Assembly: GCA_012274445.1 (NCBI GenBank)
Contig: JAAROD010000094.1
Coordinates: forward strand, 310,001-374,000
Reading direction: 5' to 3'
Origin: Sclerotiophoma versabilis
Taxonomy: Eukaryota > Ascomycota > Dothideomycetes > Pleosporales > Didymellaceae
DNA length: 64,000 nt
Below the pieces are notes generated by a model. The model saw only the letters and a program-made list of their open reading frames with translations. It did no database searches and was not told the origin of the DNA. A program made the translations under genes and the position numbers. Shown in pieces: positions 32,882 to 44,696 of this stretch (position 1 is its first letter; each line of letters begins with the position of its first letter).

Positions 32882-33947
32882 ACTGTATAGTCTTCGACTA
32901 CATAATAGCAGCAATCTGGCCACCACGTAGTCGAGTTATGCACATCGAGATATTGCGATGCGCGTTCAAGAACCTCAGATTATCAAGAAGTAGCCAATTC
33001 AACACAGCCTCGGCGTGCTCTACTTCAACACATCCAGCCCGCTAGAGCAAAAATCCATTGAAACCAAATCCATGCATCCACCCCCTCCAACCCAGCGCCC
33101 CTTCCCTTTGCCATCTCCCTCTAGCGAGTCTTTCTCTACTGACTCGAACTCCCCAAAAGTCAACTTAAAATTCTACAGACGCGCCAAAAAAAAAAAAAAA
33201 AAAAAACTCAAATAATAGACTTCCCCCCACATCCAACCCGCGCGCCAACCCCGTTATAAACAAACTAGACATATCCCAGACCCAATGTGCACACCCCATA
33301 TAAGCCCATCATGGAAGCCCACTCAATCCAAAAGACGGGGGTTTAGATATGGAAGATCCTTCACTTTAAAAAACTTCAGGTGATGCATGTTTTGTATTGC
33401 ACTGTGTGATATATAGATGCATATATAGATGCATACAAAGAAGATAATCACCGGGCAATTGACAGAGTGCACACGTCTTCCCATGCGGCCATGTGTCCTT
33501 AGCGCTGTTCAATGGGGGGAGTGAGTGATGGAGGAGTATACATTAGTGCCGATATGAGCGGGATATCAAAAGACTGGGATTAGACTAAGATGCAGTGTTT
33601 ATTAGGCTAAGCGTACACTTATGTCTTAGGCTATGCGTTGAGATGTGCAGCAAGTAGTGGGGGAGGAGGGCTTGTGTTAGGTGTTGTGAAGTGTCTCTAG
33701 TGCTTGGCTTGGGCTTGGTAGTTATGGATAGTGGACTTGTCGAAACTGCCTGCGAATAGATGTGTGAGCTCGAACGTCACCGAGAGAAGCAACAAAAACC
33801 TCTGTTACGTGTACTAATGCGTGTTGCTATGTGCAGTCTCGTGGTATCTTCAGTATTAGGGTATGGGGCAAATATAACGTAAACGACAAAAACTTCCTGT
33901 CAGCCTTCGACCTCTCCAGTGGTGTTTGTCTCATCATGCGTCTGTTC
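32882..33947. other. Intergenic between convergent genes
   Basis: Holds the 3' flanks of the carboxylesterase and SLM1 genes, a 21-base poly(A) run, and AT-rich sequence with ATATATAGATGCAT direct repeats near 33410-33435. No gene seen. Confidence 0.45.
33186..33206. repeat. Homopolymer of 21 adenines
   Basis: An uninterrupted A run in the region downstream of the carboxylesterase. It may be a polymorphic mononucleotide repeat or the remnant poly(A) tail of a retroposed sequence. Confidence 0.9.
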
Positions 33948-35602
33948 TCAGTACTTGCCGGGCTCCCCAGGGACGCCGCTTGTAGGGGCAACACCAGCGC
34001 TGCCGGGTGCAACACCACCGGCGCTGTGTGGTCCAGCACTAGCAGGAGCAGCGCTCCCCGGTACGCTTCCGGTTGTGCCATGTGTGGGTGTCTCCTCGAG
34101 ACCCTGAGTCTGGAGGGGCGCAGGACTTCTCTCATCGGCAACTGTTGCGTGCGCACCCTCATTCAGGCTGTTGTGGGTAGCAACGGGGCTGATGGGGCTA
34201 ACAGGCGCCTCGTTCGTCACCTTGCCAGCAGCCTGGCTGATAATCTCCCACCACTGCTGGGCGGCTTGAGGGGTGTGTGCCTTGAACGCGATCTCGTGGC
34301 TCATAGAGAATGTGTTGCCAAGCTTGCCCTTGGACGTGTCCTTGCCCTTAACATTAAACTTCTGGCCGCTGACAGCACCGACAACACAGTCAGGAAGGTA
34401 GAGGGAAAGCTCGGGCACTGGGTCCTTGGCGAAGTCGTCGTCGGTCTTAAACTCGTGCAGGAACTTGGAGGGGGTGACAACATAGTAGTTGGTGTCGTAG
34501 GAGCGCATAATCTTACCCTTCTTCTCAAGAGAGCCTGAGATCAATGGCTGAGTAGCACGGTGGTTCTGGTTAGGGAATTTGATGTCCTGAACTGTGCGGG
34601 CTGGAGCTGAGGGATCGATGAGGACCTGGTTGTTGCGCTGAATGAAGCCGTTCCACTCAAAGTCCAATGGAATTCGCTGGGCAGTTCCGACAATGTCGCC
34701 GTACGCGTTCTTGGTCATTTCAGCTTGGTTGTTGACGATCTGCATGAACTGGCCCATGCCATGCTGGATCGTCTGGATGATGTGTGCTTCAAACTGAGCG
34801 AACGAGTTCTGCACACTGATGAGGTCCTGTCGGTTGTTGTTCTCCTCCTGGACCTGCCTTTTCAGGCGGTGGTAGACACCGCGCTGCAGGATGTATGGGT
34901 CGTCTGTCGCGGTCATCTTGCCGCCGTGTGAGTCGAAAGTAGCTGTGTGCTGTCCGAGAAGCTCGATGTGCTTCTGTGTGCTGGCGCGCGCCTTGTCGAC
35001 CGCCTTACTTCCCTTTCCGGCGCCCTTTGTGAGCTCCTTGCTCTTATTCTTGATTTCGGTGTGCAGGCGCTCGAAGACGGGCAGGATGACGGTCTTCAGC
35101 TGCTTCTCAGTCTCGTAGTGCTGGTTGGACATTCCCTGCAGTGAGTGTTAGATGGTGCGCCGGTTGCAATGCGCGGGCTACCGCTCACCTGTGTGTTGGA
35201 CCTGATGTTCTCAAACATGCCTGCGATTCCGCCAAGAGACTGGTCAAAGTGATGTCCCTCCTTCAAGGGGTCCTTGACGGTCTGTAGCATGTCAGCTTAT
35301 CACCCTACGTGTACGTCCACTGTCTCGTACCTTCAAGATCCTCTCATACTCCTTTCCGTGGGCATGGTGTGTCTTCTCCGTCGCTGTGACGTAATCTGCG
35401 AGGTACGAGGTAGCATGCTTCCACGCTTGGAGACGCTCGGCGAAGAGCTTTGTGACCTGAGTGCATATTAGCAGGGTCGCCGGTCATGACAGATAGCTCT
35501 CCTGACCTCTGAGGTGTCCTCCCCGGGGATGGCATCAGCGTCTGACGTGTTGGTGAACGAGCGCGTAGGCAGCTCGCTGGTAGCAGATTGCGGGGCGCTC
35601 AT
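33948..35602 (-). CDS. SLM1: SLM1-type PH-domain protein (TORC2 effector)
   Basis: Four exons: 35602-35507, 35456-35331, 35281-35189 and 35135-33948. The introns are 49-53 nt, and the product is 500 aa. Residues about 30-290 are helical and match the F-BAR-like region of Slm1/Slm2 (VTKLFAERLQAWKHATSYLADYV, KEYERILKTVKDPLKEG, SLGGIAGMFENIRSN). A PH domain spans about 300-415 (LISGSLEKKGKIMRSYDTNYYVVTP ... FKAHTPQAAQQWWEIISQA). The tail is rich in Pro/Gly/Ala. In yeast the Slm proteins bind PI(4,5)P2 at the plasma membrane near eisosomes and transmit TORC2 signals to actin and sphingolipid synthesis. The same role is inferred here. Confidence 0.92.
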
Positions 35603-36888
35603 TGTGTCGTGTTCCGTTGATATTACACAAGATTGATGGTTGTGTGGTGATCTGGGGCGTGGAGGAGGGGAGAAGTGCGGATATTAGGGCGAGGAGTTGC
35701 TAGCTGTGTTTAGGTAGTTGCGGGGCTCGTTGGCAGGGGAGCGTAGGAGATGATTCCGCGCAAGACAAGTTGAAGGTGGAGAGTCCAAAAGTGTAGGAGC
35801 GCGAATCCCGTCGCACCAGGCCAATATATACAATTTCAAGACTGTGTCGCCAGTCTAGACCTACAAGATTGCAAGAGATCCCCAGCAAGGTTGTCAGCCA
35901 TGGTGAGCTTGAGTTTGAGAGGCGTCGATCATCCAGGGTTCATTTCGCGCTAAAACCCCTTCTGATGTCATTATCTCAAACAATTTGTTGCTTGTCGAAC
36001 AGCACACCAACTTGTGCAGATCAACTTACAAAAATGCTCTCGTTCTCTGCTGCGCCACGATGCGTGTATACGACAATCTACTTAATCTAGCCTTGGTTCT
36101 GAGCATCGCAGGTGATAGCCGTCGCGGAGGCGTTTATAGGTATCCACAATGAATTAGTGACGAGCAGCAACGCGCATTGACATACCGCCACAAAATTGCG
36201 ATTTACTCAGCACCCTGCCGCCCAGTGACCAGGCTTGCGGTACGAAAATGGGCAGCAGAATGGTTTTGGAAGGTAAGATTTTGCTTTGGAGTTTGGCTTA
36301 AGGACTGCTGCACCCAGTCTCAGGTTGGGCATTGCGCGAGACATCTTGATTCAAATGTGATTGAAAGGACAATCTGCGCAGAATGGCTGTGCCTTGACGA
36401 TCCAACATTGAAGCCACCCTGACCAAGGTAGGTACCTGCATGTTGCGACGCTACAGCTGTCAAGTCGACGATGGAACGTCATTAGGAAAATTCCCCGGAC
36501 CCTTCTGATTGGCACCTGGGTGGCGTCCTAGAGTGGAGACCTGAGCTTCGGATCGTACCCAGTGTCTAACCACTCCACTGGCTCATTGCTATCAACACTG
36601 AGGGCAACCTCCTTTCAGGTCGATACCGAAGTCCGAGACTGTACAATATATGATTGTACACTATACACGCTTTACTCATTCCACTTCTACACGTCTATGG
36701 TCGTCACTTAGCCCGCACGGTGAGTTATTGTAGGGCGCCAAGGAATGCGGAAGTGAAAGTCTATCGATTGAACATGTTGGTGGTCTACAGGAGCTCTAAA
36801 AAGCTCTATATGGTATACATTGGATTCGCCGCCCAATGCTGTTACATAGAAATACAGTATATGATAGGAGATCGTTTCATGCATATTC
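35603..36888. other. Intergenic, nothing recognised
   Basis: About 1.3 kb with the SLM1 promoter on the left and the COX15 3' flank on the right. Short open frames (up to 93 codons) have no supporting features. Confidence 0.4.
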
Positions 36889-38406
36889 TTACAGCTTTTT
36901 CTCTGCTGCCTTTGCGGCCTCAACACGAGCGTTGATGTGCGGCACAGCATGCGTCTTCGAGACGCCTTGCTTCATGACCTGGTTCAGGATGGCCCGACGA
37001 GGCATTGAGATCCTGCTGTACAGGACGACAGCACCAGTGAGAAGAGCAAGAGCACCAGCCTGGTGAGCTGACGCTAGCCATGTGGGAACCATGTAGATGA
37101 GAGTGCTGATGCCGAGCGTGACTTGCAGCGTGACGAGGTGGACCATACCACGGACGCCGTTCTTAGCATCCTTGGGAACGGTACTGCGAACACCCTTGGA
37201 AAAGCGGGTGTATGCCATGAGTGCCGTGATTGCTGTGAAAGTGGTGGTAGCTAGGATGCGGTGGTCAAGCTGCACAAGCGACGGGTTCTCGAGGGCGTTG
37301 CGCCAGTAGAGATCAGACTGGTCGGGAACATGGCTGTACCATGGGTCAAAGAGCTCCTTTTTGGGAGGTGTGAGACCAAGACCCATCCAAGGGAACTCGT
37401 TGTAGATCAAGCCAGCGTCGAGACCAGCGACGAGAGCACCAGACATGGCGGTGGTGAAGACGAGGAGGGTGAGGCCGACGACGGAGCGGCGGAAGACCTT
37501 CAGCACGGGCGACTGCAAAGCCTTGATGGAGTCAGCAGCTGCGGAGGGGTTGGCCAGCATGCGGTGCTCCTTGAGGATGTTGAGACCAGTCAAGACCATG
37601 GAGCAATAGACAAGGAAGGCAGTGCCGAGATGGGCGGTCAGGCGGTACTGGCTGACACGAGGATGGCTGCCGGGTTCGAACAGGTCGTCCTTGAGTCCAC
37701 TCTTGACCATCCACCAGCCAATGAGACCTTGGCAGCCAATCATACCACAGATGCCAACAAGCTTGAAGGCGGTTGGAGTGTTGACTCTCTTGCGGGCGAT
37801 GAAGTAGATGGTAGGCAGGAGAAAGGTGACACCTATGACGCGACCCCACAGGCGGTGGGCCCATTCCATGAAGTAGATCTGCTTGAACTCGGAGAGGGTC
37901 ATGCTGGAGTTGAGCATGGCGAACTCGGGCGACGACTTGTACTTTGTGTATTCCTCTTCCCAGGCCTCTGGGCTGCCGGGCCACAGTGAGCCAGTGACAG
38001 GCTTCCACTCGGTGATACTCAGCCCAGACTCGGTCAATCGCGTGAGGCCTCCAAAGATGACAATGCCAAAGACGCTTGCTGCGCTTCCCAGTAACCAGTA
38101 CGCCACGCCCTTGGACGTTGTCCTGGGGAAGCTGCTCGACTTGGCCTCGCGGTGGGCTTCGCTCTTAGCTGCGGCGTCGACGGGGGCTGCTCGGCCTGCT
38201 GCTTCGATTGTCGCGCTGTTCTGCAGCGGCTGTGTCGATTTCCAGCGCACTGCCTGCAGGACGGACGGGCGGGGTGCAGCACATGGCGAGGCGGAGACGG
38301 CGGGGCGGATGGGCGAGTTGATGCACGGCCTGGCAACGAACAGCCGTCTCGAGAGTCGCGGGGCAGCCGTGCGCAGCTGCGGGAAGGCCTGGAAGATGGA
38401 GGCCAT
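36889..38406 (-). CDS. COX15: Heme A synthase, mitochondrial
   Basis: Intronless, 505 aa, close to the roughly 490-aa yeast protein. The first 40 or so residues form a basic, Ser/Arg-rich mitochondrial presequence. Hydrophobic helices begin near residue 105 (YWLLGSAASVFGIVIFGGLTRLTESGLS), followed by EWAHRLWGRVIGVTF, HLGTAFLVYCSMVLTG, QLDHRILATTTFTAI and SAHQAGALALLTG. These four histidine-bearing helices are expected to bind heme, and ITEWKPVTGSLWPGSPEAWEEE is a COX15 signature. The enzyme oxidises heme O to heme A in the inner mitochondrial membrane for cytochrome c oxidase. It is divergent from the BTB gene (460 bp). Confidence 0.96.
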   Translation of the reverse strand: MASIFQAFPQLRTAAPRLSRRLFVARPCINSPIRPAVSASPCAAPRPSVLQAVRWKSTQPLQNSATIEAAGRAAPVDAAAKSEAHREAKSSSFPRTTSKGVAYWLLGSAASVFGIVIFGGLTRLTESGLSITEWKPVTGSLWPGSPEAWEEEYTKYKSSPEFAMLNSSMTLSEFKQIYFMEWAHRLWGRVIGVTFLLPTIYFIARKRVNTPTAFKLVGICGMIGCQGLIGWWMVKSGLKDDLFEPGSHPRVSQYRLTAHLGTAFLVYCSMVLTGLNILKEHRMLANPSAAADSIKALQSPVLKVFRRSVVGLTLLVFTTAMSGALVAGLDAGLIYNEFPWMGLGLTPPKKELFDPWYSHVPDQSDLYWRNALENPSLVQLDHRILATTTFTAITALMAYTRFSKGVRSTVPKDAKNGVRGMVHLVTLQVTLGISTLIYMVPTWLASAHQAGALALLTGAVVLYSRISMPRRAILNQVMKQGVSKTHAVPHINARVEAAKAAEKKL

Positions 38407-38866
38407 TGCGGCAGGTGAGGGTGAAGAGCAATGGCTCGGGGATGAGTCGAGGTCGGCGCGGGAGTCTATGACATTTCTATCGCCGGTGGTTCGATGGCCC
38501 CGGCGCTATGGGCGCAGGGAGGAAGGGGCGCAGAGAGGACCCTGCATCGCGCCCGCCCCCACATGGTGTGGCAGGCGCGACGTTGTGACAGGCGGCGGAA
38601 CGAAGCGACGCACGAGCACGAGCACGCGGATGAAGATCGACATGCAAGATGGCTCTGCACCAGCTGGCCTGGCTGCGTGACGCGCTTGTGTCGCAGCGAG
38701 ACTCTTGCTTCTCCCCCCCCGTCTCTCCTGCACATACTAAAGAGTGTTACCTGCCCCATGAGCGTGCGCGTGTGTTTCTGCATGCTTCCGCTCCGTCATC
38801 GCCGCTACGAACCTTTCGCCGTTGACGACCCCACTTGGCCCTCCACCAGTTCGTGCAGCGAGTGAC
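38407..38866. promoter_or_regulatory. Divergent promoter region COX15 / BTB protein
   Basis: GC-rich spacer between outward-facing genes, with a CCCCCCCC run near 38713 and alternating GCACGAGCACGAGCACG near 38613-38627. Specific sites are not identifiable. Confidence 0.4.
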
Positions 38867-41840
38867 ATGCCCAGTATGCACTCCCCCGACGACGCCTCTG
38901 CGGGGCACGAGGCTGATGACGACGATCACGAGCGTCGCCCGCGCCAAGTCAGCCAGCCGAGCGGGCGCAGCGACGGCGAGACATGGCCGCTCTCTGCAGG
39001 ACAGGCGGCCGGCAACGCTGCCATGGCACGCCTGCCGCACGTGAGCCTCTTCTCACCAGGCGTACCTGCCATGTCTCCCGCGGCCTCCCCAGATGCTGGC
39101 AACGGATATGCCCGGTCACACGAGGCCAGCCCGACGCCCGCCGGTCCGTCTCGCTCGCTGTCTTCGCTCGCAGCCATGGCCAGCATGACAAAGCGCACAT
39201 CGAGGCTCAAGCTGGGCGATGACCACACCCCGATTGTGCAACTCCAGACGCAGATACCGAGCGCCCAAAAGAGCGGCGATGATCCCACTACTCCTCTCGA
39301 CACGCCGGGCAAGAAGCGGACTACTATCGATCTCGCCGGCCACGAATACACTACCGTCACCTCGTTGAGCCGACTCTTCTCCGCTGGCTCCAGCATGTCC
39401 AACAGCCAGGCACCCTCATACAATCAAGCTACCGGTCCGTTGTACCTACGAGGTATGTCCGCCTACGTGTGCTATTCTTCAAGCGTGCACATGCTAACAC
39501 TGCACAGCATCCAACGACGCGGTACCGCTGCCCGACCACCTCTACACTCGCGGTCTACTCGAAGGACGACACTCGGACATCTGCATCATTGCATTTGGTA
39601 AACGCTACAACCTACACCGCCTGCTTCTCGACCGAGCCCCCTTCTTCACCACTGCACTCTCTGAACCCTGGATCGAGAGCCAGTCCAAGGAGGTGACACT
39701 GCATCCTGAAGAGATAGACCCTAGCATAACACAAGCAGCGTTTGAGCTAGCCATCAGGAAAATCTACGGCGTCGACATCTCCAAGGAGATCGATGTCGAA
39801 GCTGTCGGCCTGTTTGCAACAGGATGCTGGCTAGAGATGCAGGATCTTATTGACTTGGCTATCGAGTCCATCTTACGTCAGATGGCACCCGAAACGCTTG
39901 CACCTCTGATTCGACTGGTTACGGCAAACTATTATGGCCGTTCAGGGGAACGCATACTCGAGTCAGCCAAGGCAATGCTTAGCAGGAATGGTTGGGAGAT
40001 GCCACTCAAGAACTGGGACGAGATGCCAGGTGACATCATCCGTGAGCTCGTAGGCTCTGATGGTTTCTTCGTGGATAGCGAGTGGGATAGATGGGTGCTA
40101 GCCAAGCGCCTTCTAGACCGCCGGCTCAAGCAGGTTGCTGTCGGGGCTGGCTTGATGAAGCGTGGCCAGAAGCCTGTTCCTAAGGCCCCACAGTCTATGC
40201 GTTTCATGGCGTTGCGCTTTGATGGAGTCTACCGTCAAAACGCTCTGACAGCAACGCAAGCGTTTGCCTCAGATGCACAGACAGAGTGGCTCGCAGTGTA
40301 CACCAACCCAGATGTTGAGCGCCTTCTGGTATTGCTCGACGAGGGTATACACTACATTCACATGGATTATGAGCAGCTCGAGTTCATTCGTACTGCTCAC
40401 GATGTCTTAGGGTTACCAGTCATGCCTGAAAGGGTCATCTCCAATGCTTTGTGGCAGCAGCTTGCTCTCCGCCAGAAGGTGCTCAACGCAGACGAGTCAG
40501 CCCTAGAACTTGGGCTATGTCAAGCGCCACGAAATCCAGAGACTGCTGACCTCTTATCTACGGGTGAAGATGTTTCCGTAAAAGGCGAACAGAAAGTGCA
40601 CGAGCCGGATGAGGAATTGGAGATTGACTCTGAAAGCTGGGACGGCAACAGCAAACCTCGCAAGTTCTGGATACCCAGTTCAGACTGCAACATTGTTCTT
40701 GGCAACGGCGCGGATCCCGTCGTGACAACGTCAAATACGTTCCAACGCCATGCCACTCGCCTATCTGCCACCATTCAGCCAGAAGACGCACAATGGGCCA
40801 CCGACTTTGCTTCTACGCCATCCACTTTGGCTAACCCTAACACCCGCGATTACCCCCAGAGACCTGTCTCAGCAGGCGGGAGCAATGCTGGCCAACCCAA
40901 GTCGCTTGCATTCAGCGAATTTCCTCCGTTCCGCTTCGCAGCCGAGTTTCCCAATCCTCGCTTCCTCAAAGAGAAGAAGCGCGTCTATTCGAGGACGGTC
41001 TCGTATGCTGGCTCTCTGTGGAACATCTACATCCAAAAGGTTCGTTCTGCCAAGAATGTTCAGCTTGGTGTTTATCTGCACCGTGCGAAGGAACGCGAGG
41101 TGGACGAAACCACTCAAGACAGCGGAGTGAGTCAACAAATTAATGCTACAGTTGACTCCCGTATTGGCCAGCTAGAGCGTGAGATGCTTTTGCGCAGTGG
41201 ACGTGGGGAACGTCGACGCAGCACTCGAGTTATCATGCAAGATAACACAGGCGACGACGACACAAGTGGTAGTGGGGGAGACCCAGATTCGACACTCGTC
41301 TCAACAAGCTCTCGAAGCCCTCTCTTTTCCAGCAGCAGTTTGGGTCGCCGTCGAAATATGCCGGTCGCTCGACTCTCCAGTCACGGTGTGCATACCTTGG
41401 CAGCATCGCCGCCCGACATGGGAGATTTTGACTCAACACCCCTGTCATCAGCTCTTAGTCACTCGTATCATGAGGCTGACGATACGGATGAGGAAGACGA
41501 GTTGGATTCCGCTTACATGAACCCATCCCTCAGTCCGCTTGCGCGCAGAGCGCATTTGAGCATGCCGACTCTGCCACCGTATGTGGACGGCCGGCCTACT
41601 ATCAAGACCTACTTCAAGATTTACAGCCCTTCAAAGGGAGGTCGCATGCTCAGTATCTACGAAAGCGCGCCCGACAAATTCAACTTTAGTCAGAGTTGGG
41701 GCTGGAAGAGCAGCACCCTCATGCTTGACGAGGTCATTATTAACGGAGCTGCGGACGACTCACCACCAGCTATAGGATCGATACCGCCAAAGAAGGGCGA
41801 CGGTAAGTTGAGGTTCATGGTTGTCATCGGCAACTTGTAG
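38867..41840 (+). CDS. Large BTB/POZ-domain protein (germ-cell-less-like)
   Basis: Two exons, 38867-39452 and 39508-41840 (55-nt intron), giving 972 aa from MPSMHSPDD. Residues 1 to about 195 are disordered, Ser/Pro-rich and phosphosite-like. The BTB domain follows the splice junction (LPDHLYTRGLLEGRHSDICIIAFGKRYNLHRLLLDRAPFFTTALSEPW). A BACK-like helical region (GLFATGCWLEMQDLIDLAIESILRQ) comes next, and then a long acidic/Ser-rich linker. The C-terminus has a conserved segment with FNFSQSWGWKSSTLMLDE. BTB proteins of this layout usually act as Cullin-3 adaptors or scaffolds; the target here is unknown. Confidence 0.85.
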
Positions 41841-42735
41841 TTGCGATGCAGCCAAGGCTGTATCCTTGCTTCAAGCTGCATAAGCGTTGAGTATTTTCAA
41901 TTTACTTCCTTCCTTACTGCAACGGCTTTTCAACGCATCTCATTTCAGCAATTTGGAGCGTTTCGCATGTCTGGTGTTGGGAGTGTCCTTCTTGTCTCAC
42001 AAATATACCCACGTAGCATACACCATCGCGTAAGGCGATAGATGGCATCGCAGCAATTTGAATAGATCTCAGTACCTTCTCTGACTCAACGCGGTCCATT
42101 CGCAGGTGTTCGCGGGCGTACAGGGAGCGATCCACATACTGACTTCCGAAGAAAGGCAAAATGCCTACGACACACGCGAAGATCACGCTATAGTGTTGCG
42201 ATCGGCGCCAGACCGACTCTAAAGTCACTGGTCGGCACAATGCCGAACTGTCAACGTTGCATGCATGCCCTTGCACTTCGCCAACCACCGGATTGTCTCT
42301 TCTGGTAAGCCTACGCACCCCAGCTACGTCATTACCTTCCCCGCAAGCCAACTCCATAATCCCCAGACGTCTATTTCCGACGAGCAAATCGCTCGAGTTC
42401 TTGGATCCACAGCTGGGCATGCACTAACAAGGCTTCATTGCATAAACGGAGCTTAGTTTTGTGTGATGTAAACGGTAAAAACTGCAGTCCGCTGCGGCTT
42501 TATACCGAATGATGCGCGATATGATGGCCTTGCGTGGTTGGCAACACGGGATGGTCTTGGTCGGAACACACGCTCGGATAACGGTATTACATTCGCTCAT
42601 ATACTTCATATAACCGCGAGTGGATCATAAAGAAACTTTTGGACATTCATTTTTGGTGCACCTTGCCGTATTGTCGCACGTCTTTTCGATTTCTTCGCAC
42701 GCCTGCTGCTGCTCGTCGCGTTAACTGCCTCCATC
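41841..42735. other. Intergenic, nothing recognised
   Basis: About 0.9 kb between two plus-strand genes. The right end should hold the promoter of the transporter pseudogene. No repeat or RNA gene seen. Confidence 0.4.
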
Positions 42736-44591
42736 ATGATCAGAACACCGTATCTGAAATGGTATGGAAAAGGCTTCAGGCTCAGAGCCGCCATCACAAT
42801 CGCGTGCCAAATGGCATTCGTCCTTTGTCAGCAAAGTCAGCCTTGTCATTCATACCCGTAACGCTGACAGTGTCTAGTTGGATATGACCAAGGTGTTTTC
42901 AGTGGAATTGTAGGAAATGCAGACTTTCTCAACACCTTTGATCATCCGAGTCCCGCACTTGAGGGCATCATCGTCTCTATTTACAACCTAGGATGTTTCA
43001 GCGGTTGTATCCTCACATTCATGTATGCCGAGACAACAGGCAGGAAGTTGGCTATGTGGATCGCCATGGTTTGGATCATTGTATGCACGTCAACAATATT
43101 TTCGTTTAGCAGGATTGACATGTACAGGTCGGAGCAATCCTCCAAACAACCGCCTTCTCCGTCCCTCACATCATGATCGCGCGCTTCCTCACCGGCATCG
43201 GCACAGGTATCGAGACCTCGACCGTCCCAATGTACCAATCTGAACTCTGCGAAGCCAACAAGCGTGGTCGTCTCGTCGCATCAGAGCCTTTGTTCGTTGG
43301 GGTTGGTATCGTGATTGCGTATTGGTTCGACTATGGCATGTCATTCGTCGCTGGCTCCATCGCATGGCGTTTACCTATCGCGTGCCAGATGATCTTTGCA
43401 TTCGTACATAATTCCCAAACCGAGTCATGTCAAGTATCCTAGCTGACAGAAGACAGGTTGTCATCGTCCTCGTATTTGGCCTCCCCGAGTCCCCACGCTA
43501 CCTCTACAAGCATGGTCGCCATGAGGAAGCCCTGCAGATCCTCTGTGATGTATACGACGGCACGCCCGAGGATGAAAAGATCGCCAAGGAGAACCGGGAG
43601 GTGCTTGAGGCGTTGAAAGTGGAGGAAGAAACGGGCGAATACAAGTGGTCCCAGCTCCTCAGGCGCGACAGAGTCCAAACCGGAAGACGTGTTTTGCTTG
43701 CGTATGGCGCGCAGTTTATGAACCAGATGGGTGGTATTAATCTGTAAGTGCAGATAAGCTCGTCAGTTAATTCCTCAACAACACCCTGTATCTGACGATC
43801 CATAGGGTTGTGTACTACATCACATCCGTCCTGCAACTCAATGTCGGTCTTGACCGCAACCTTTCCCTCTTGCTAGGTGGAGTCATCAACATGATGTTCT
43901 TCTTCGGTAGTTTGTATCCGACCTTCACGCTCGACAAGACCGGGCGCCGCAAGCCAATGATGTGGGGTTCTTTCGGCTGCGGATTCAGCATGCTCATGAT
44001 ATCCATTCTTCTGTCGTTCCAAACGCGCGGCCAGAACGACTCTATTGCCAAAGCCACCTCCAGCGCGAGCATAGCTTTCTTCTTCACGGTGAGTCTCAAA
44101 GCTGCTTCTTTGTCCCTCTCGAAAACAACTGACGGAATTTCCAGTACATGCTCTCCTTCGGTGCAACCATGAACTGCATCCCCTGGGTCTACGTCCCTGA
44201 GATTCTACCCCTCCATGTCCGTGCTAAAGGCACCGCTGTTGGGATCTCTGCTAATTAGCTTTGGAACTTCTTCGTCGTTATGATCACGCCTACTCTGCTC
44301 AACAGCCTCGCCTGGAAGGGGTATCTCATCTTCATGTGCTTGAACTTCTCGTTCATTCCGCTCGTATACTTCTGCTACCCCGAGACCTCCAATCTTACGC
44401 TTGAAGAGGTTGATTGGCTGTTCTACGAGGGCGACGTGGTCAAGCGGTCAAGAAGGGTGGCGAAGGTCGGGTGGGAAAATGCGGAGGGTACGCAGCCTGA
44501 TGTTGGTGTGCTTGAGACTGGGAGTGTGAGGAGCAAGCGTAGTGAGAGCAAAGAAGTTGGGACCGAGAAGAGAGAGCATGGCAGTTTGTAG
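42736..44591 (+). pseudogene. MFS hexose/sugar-transporter gene with one premature stop
   Basis: Six exons (42736-42826, 42878-43080, 43128-43403, 43457-43743, 43806-44088, 44145-44591) read as a full-length sugar transporter of the MFS, with all splice sites intact. Hallmarks are FGYDQGVFSGIVG, the GRK loop, RFLTGIGTGIETSTVPMYQSEL, PESPRYL, GAQFMNQMGGINLVVYY, DKTGRRKP and the C-terminal PETSNLTLEEVDWLF. In exon 6 codon 418 is TAG (44256-44258), within GISAN-stop-LWNFFVVMITP, where the family has Trp. The stop removes about 110 residues and the last helices, so the 417-aa product is unlikely to be functional without readthrough. TGG-to-TAG equals CpA-to-TpA on the other strand. No other lesion was seen. 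Confidence 0.85.
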
Positions 44592-44696
44592 TCAACTCGG
44601 AGGTTGCTAGATAGCCGCTGCGTGCCTCATAAGAAAGTTTTCGGATGGTTGACACTCTCTCCCTTCACCTTGGACTATGTATGTTTTTAATTTACC

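Noticed and set aside
37261..38680. Large plus-strand frames opposite COX15
   Set aside because: They overlap an unmistakable COX15 reading frame and have no motifs of their own.
44239..44258. Hidden intron ending at the TAG of the sugar transporter (CTAATTAG looks like a branch site plus acceptor)
   Set aside because: The only upstream GT close enough would give an intron of about 20 nt and delete conserved residues; the sequence on both sides matches the family apart from the missing Trp.
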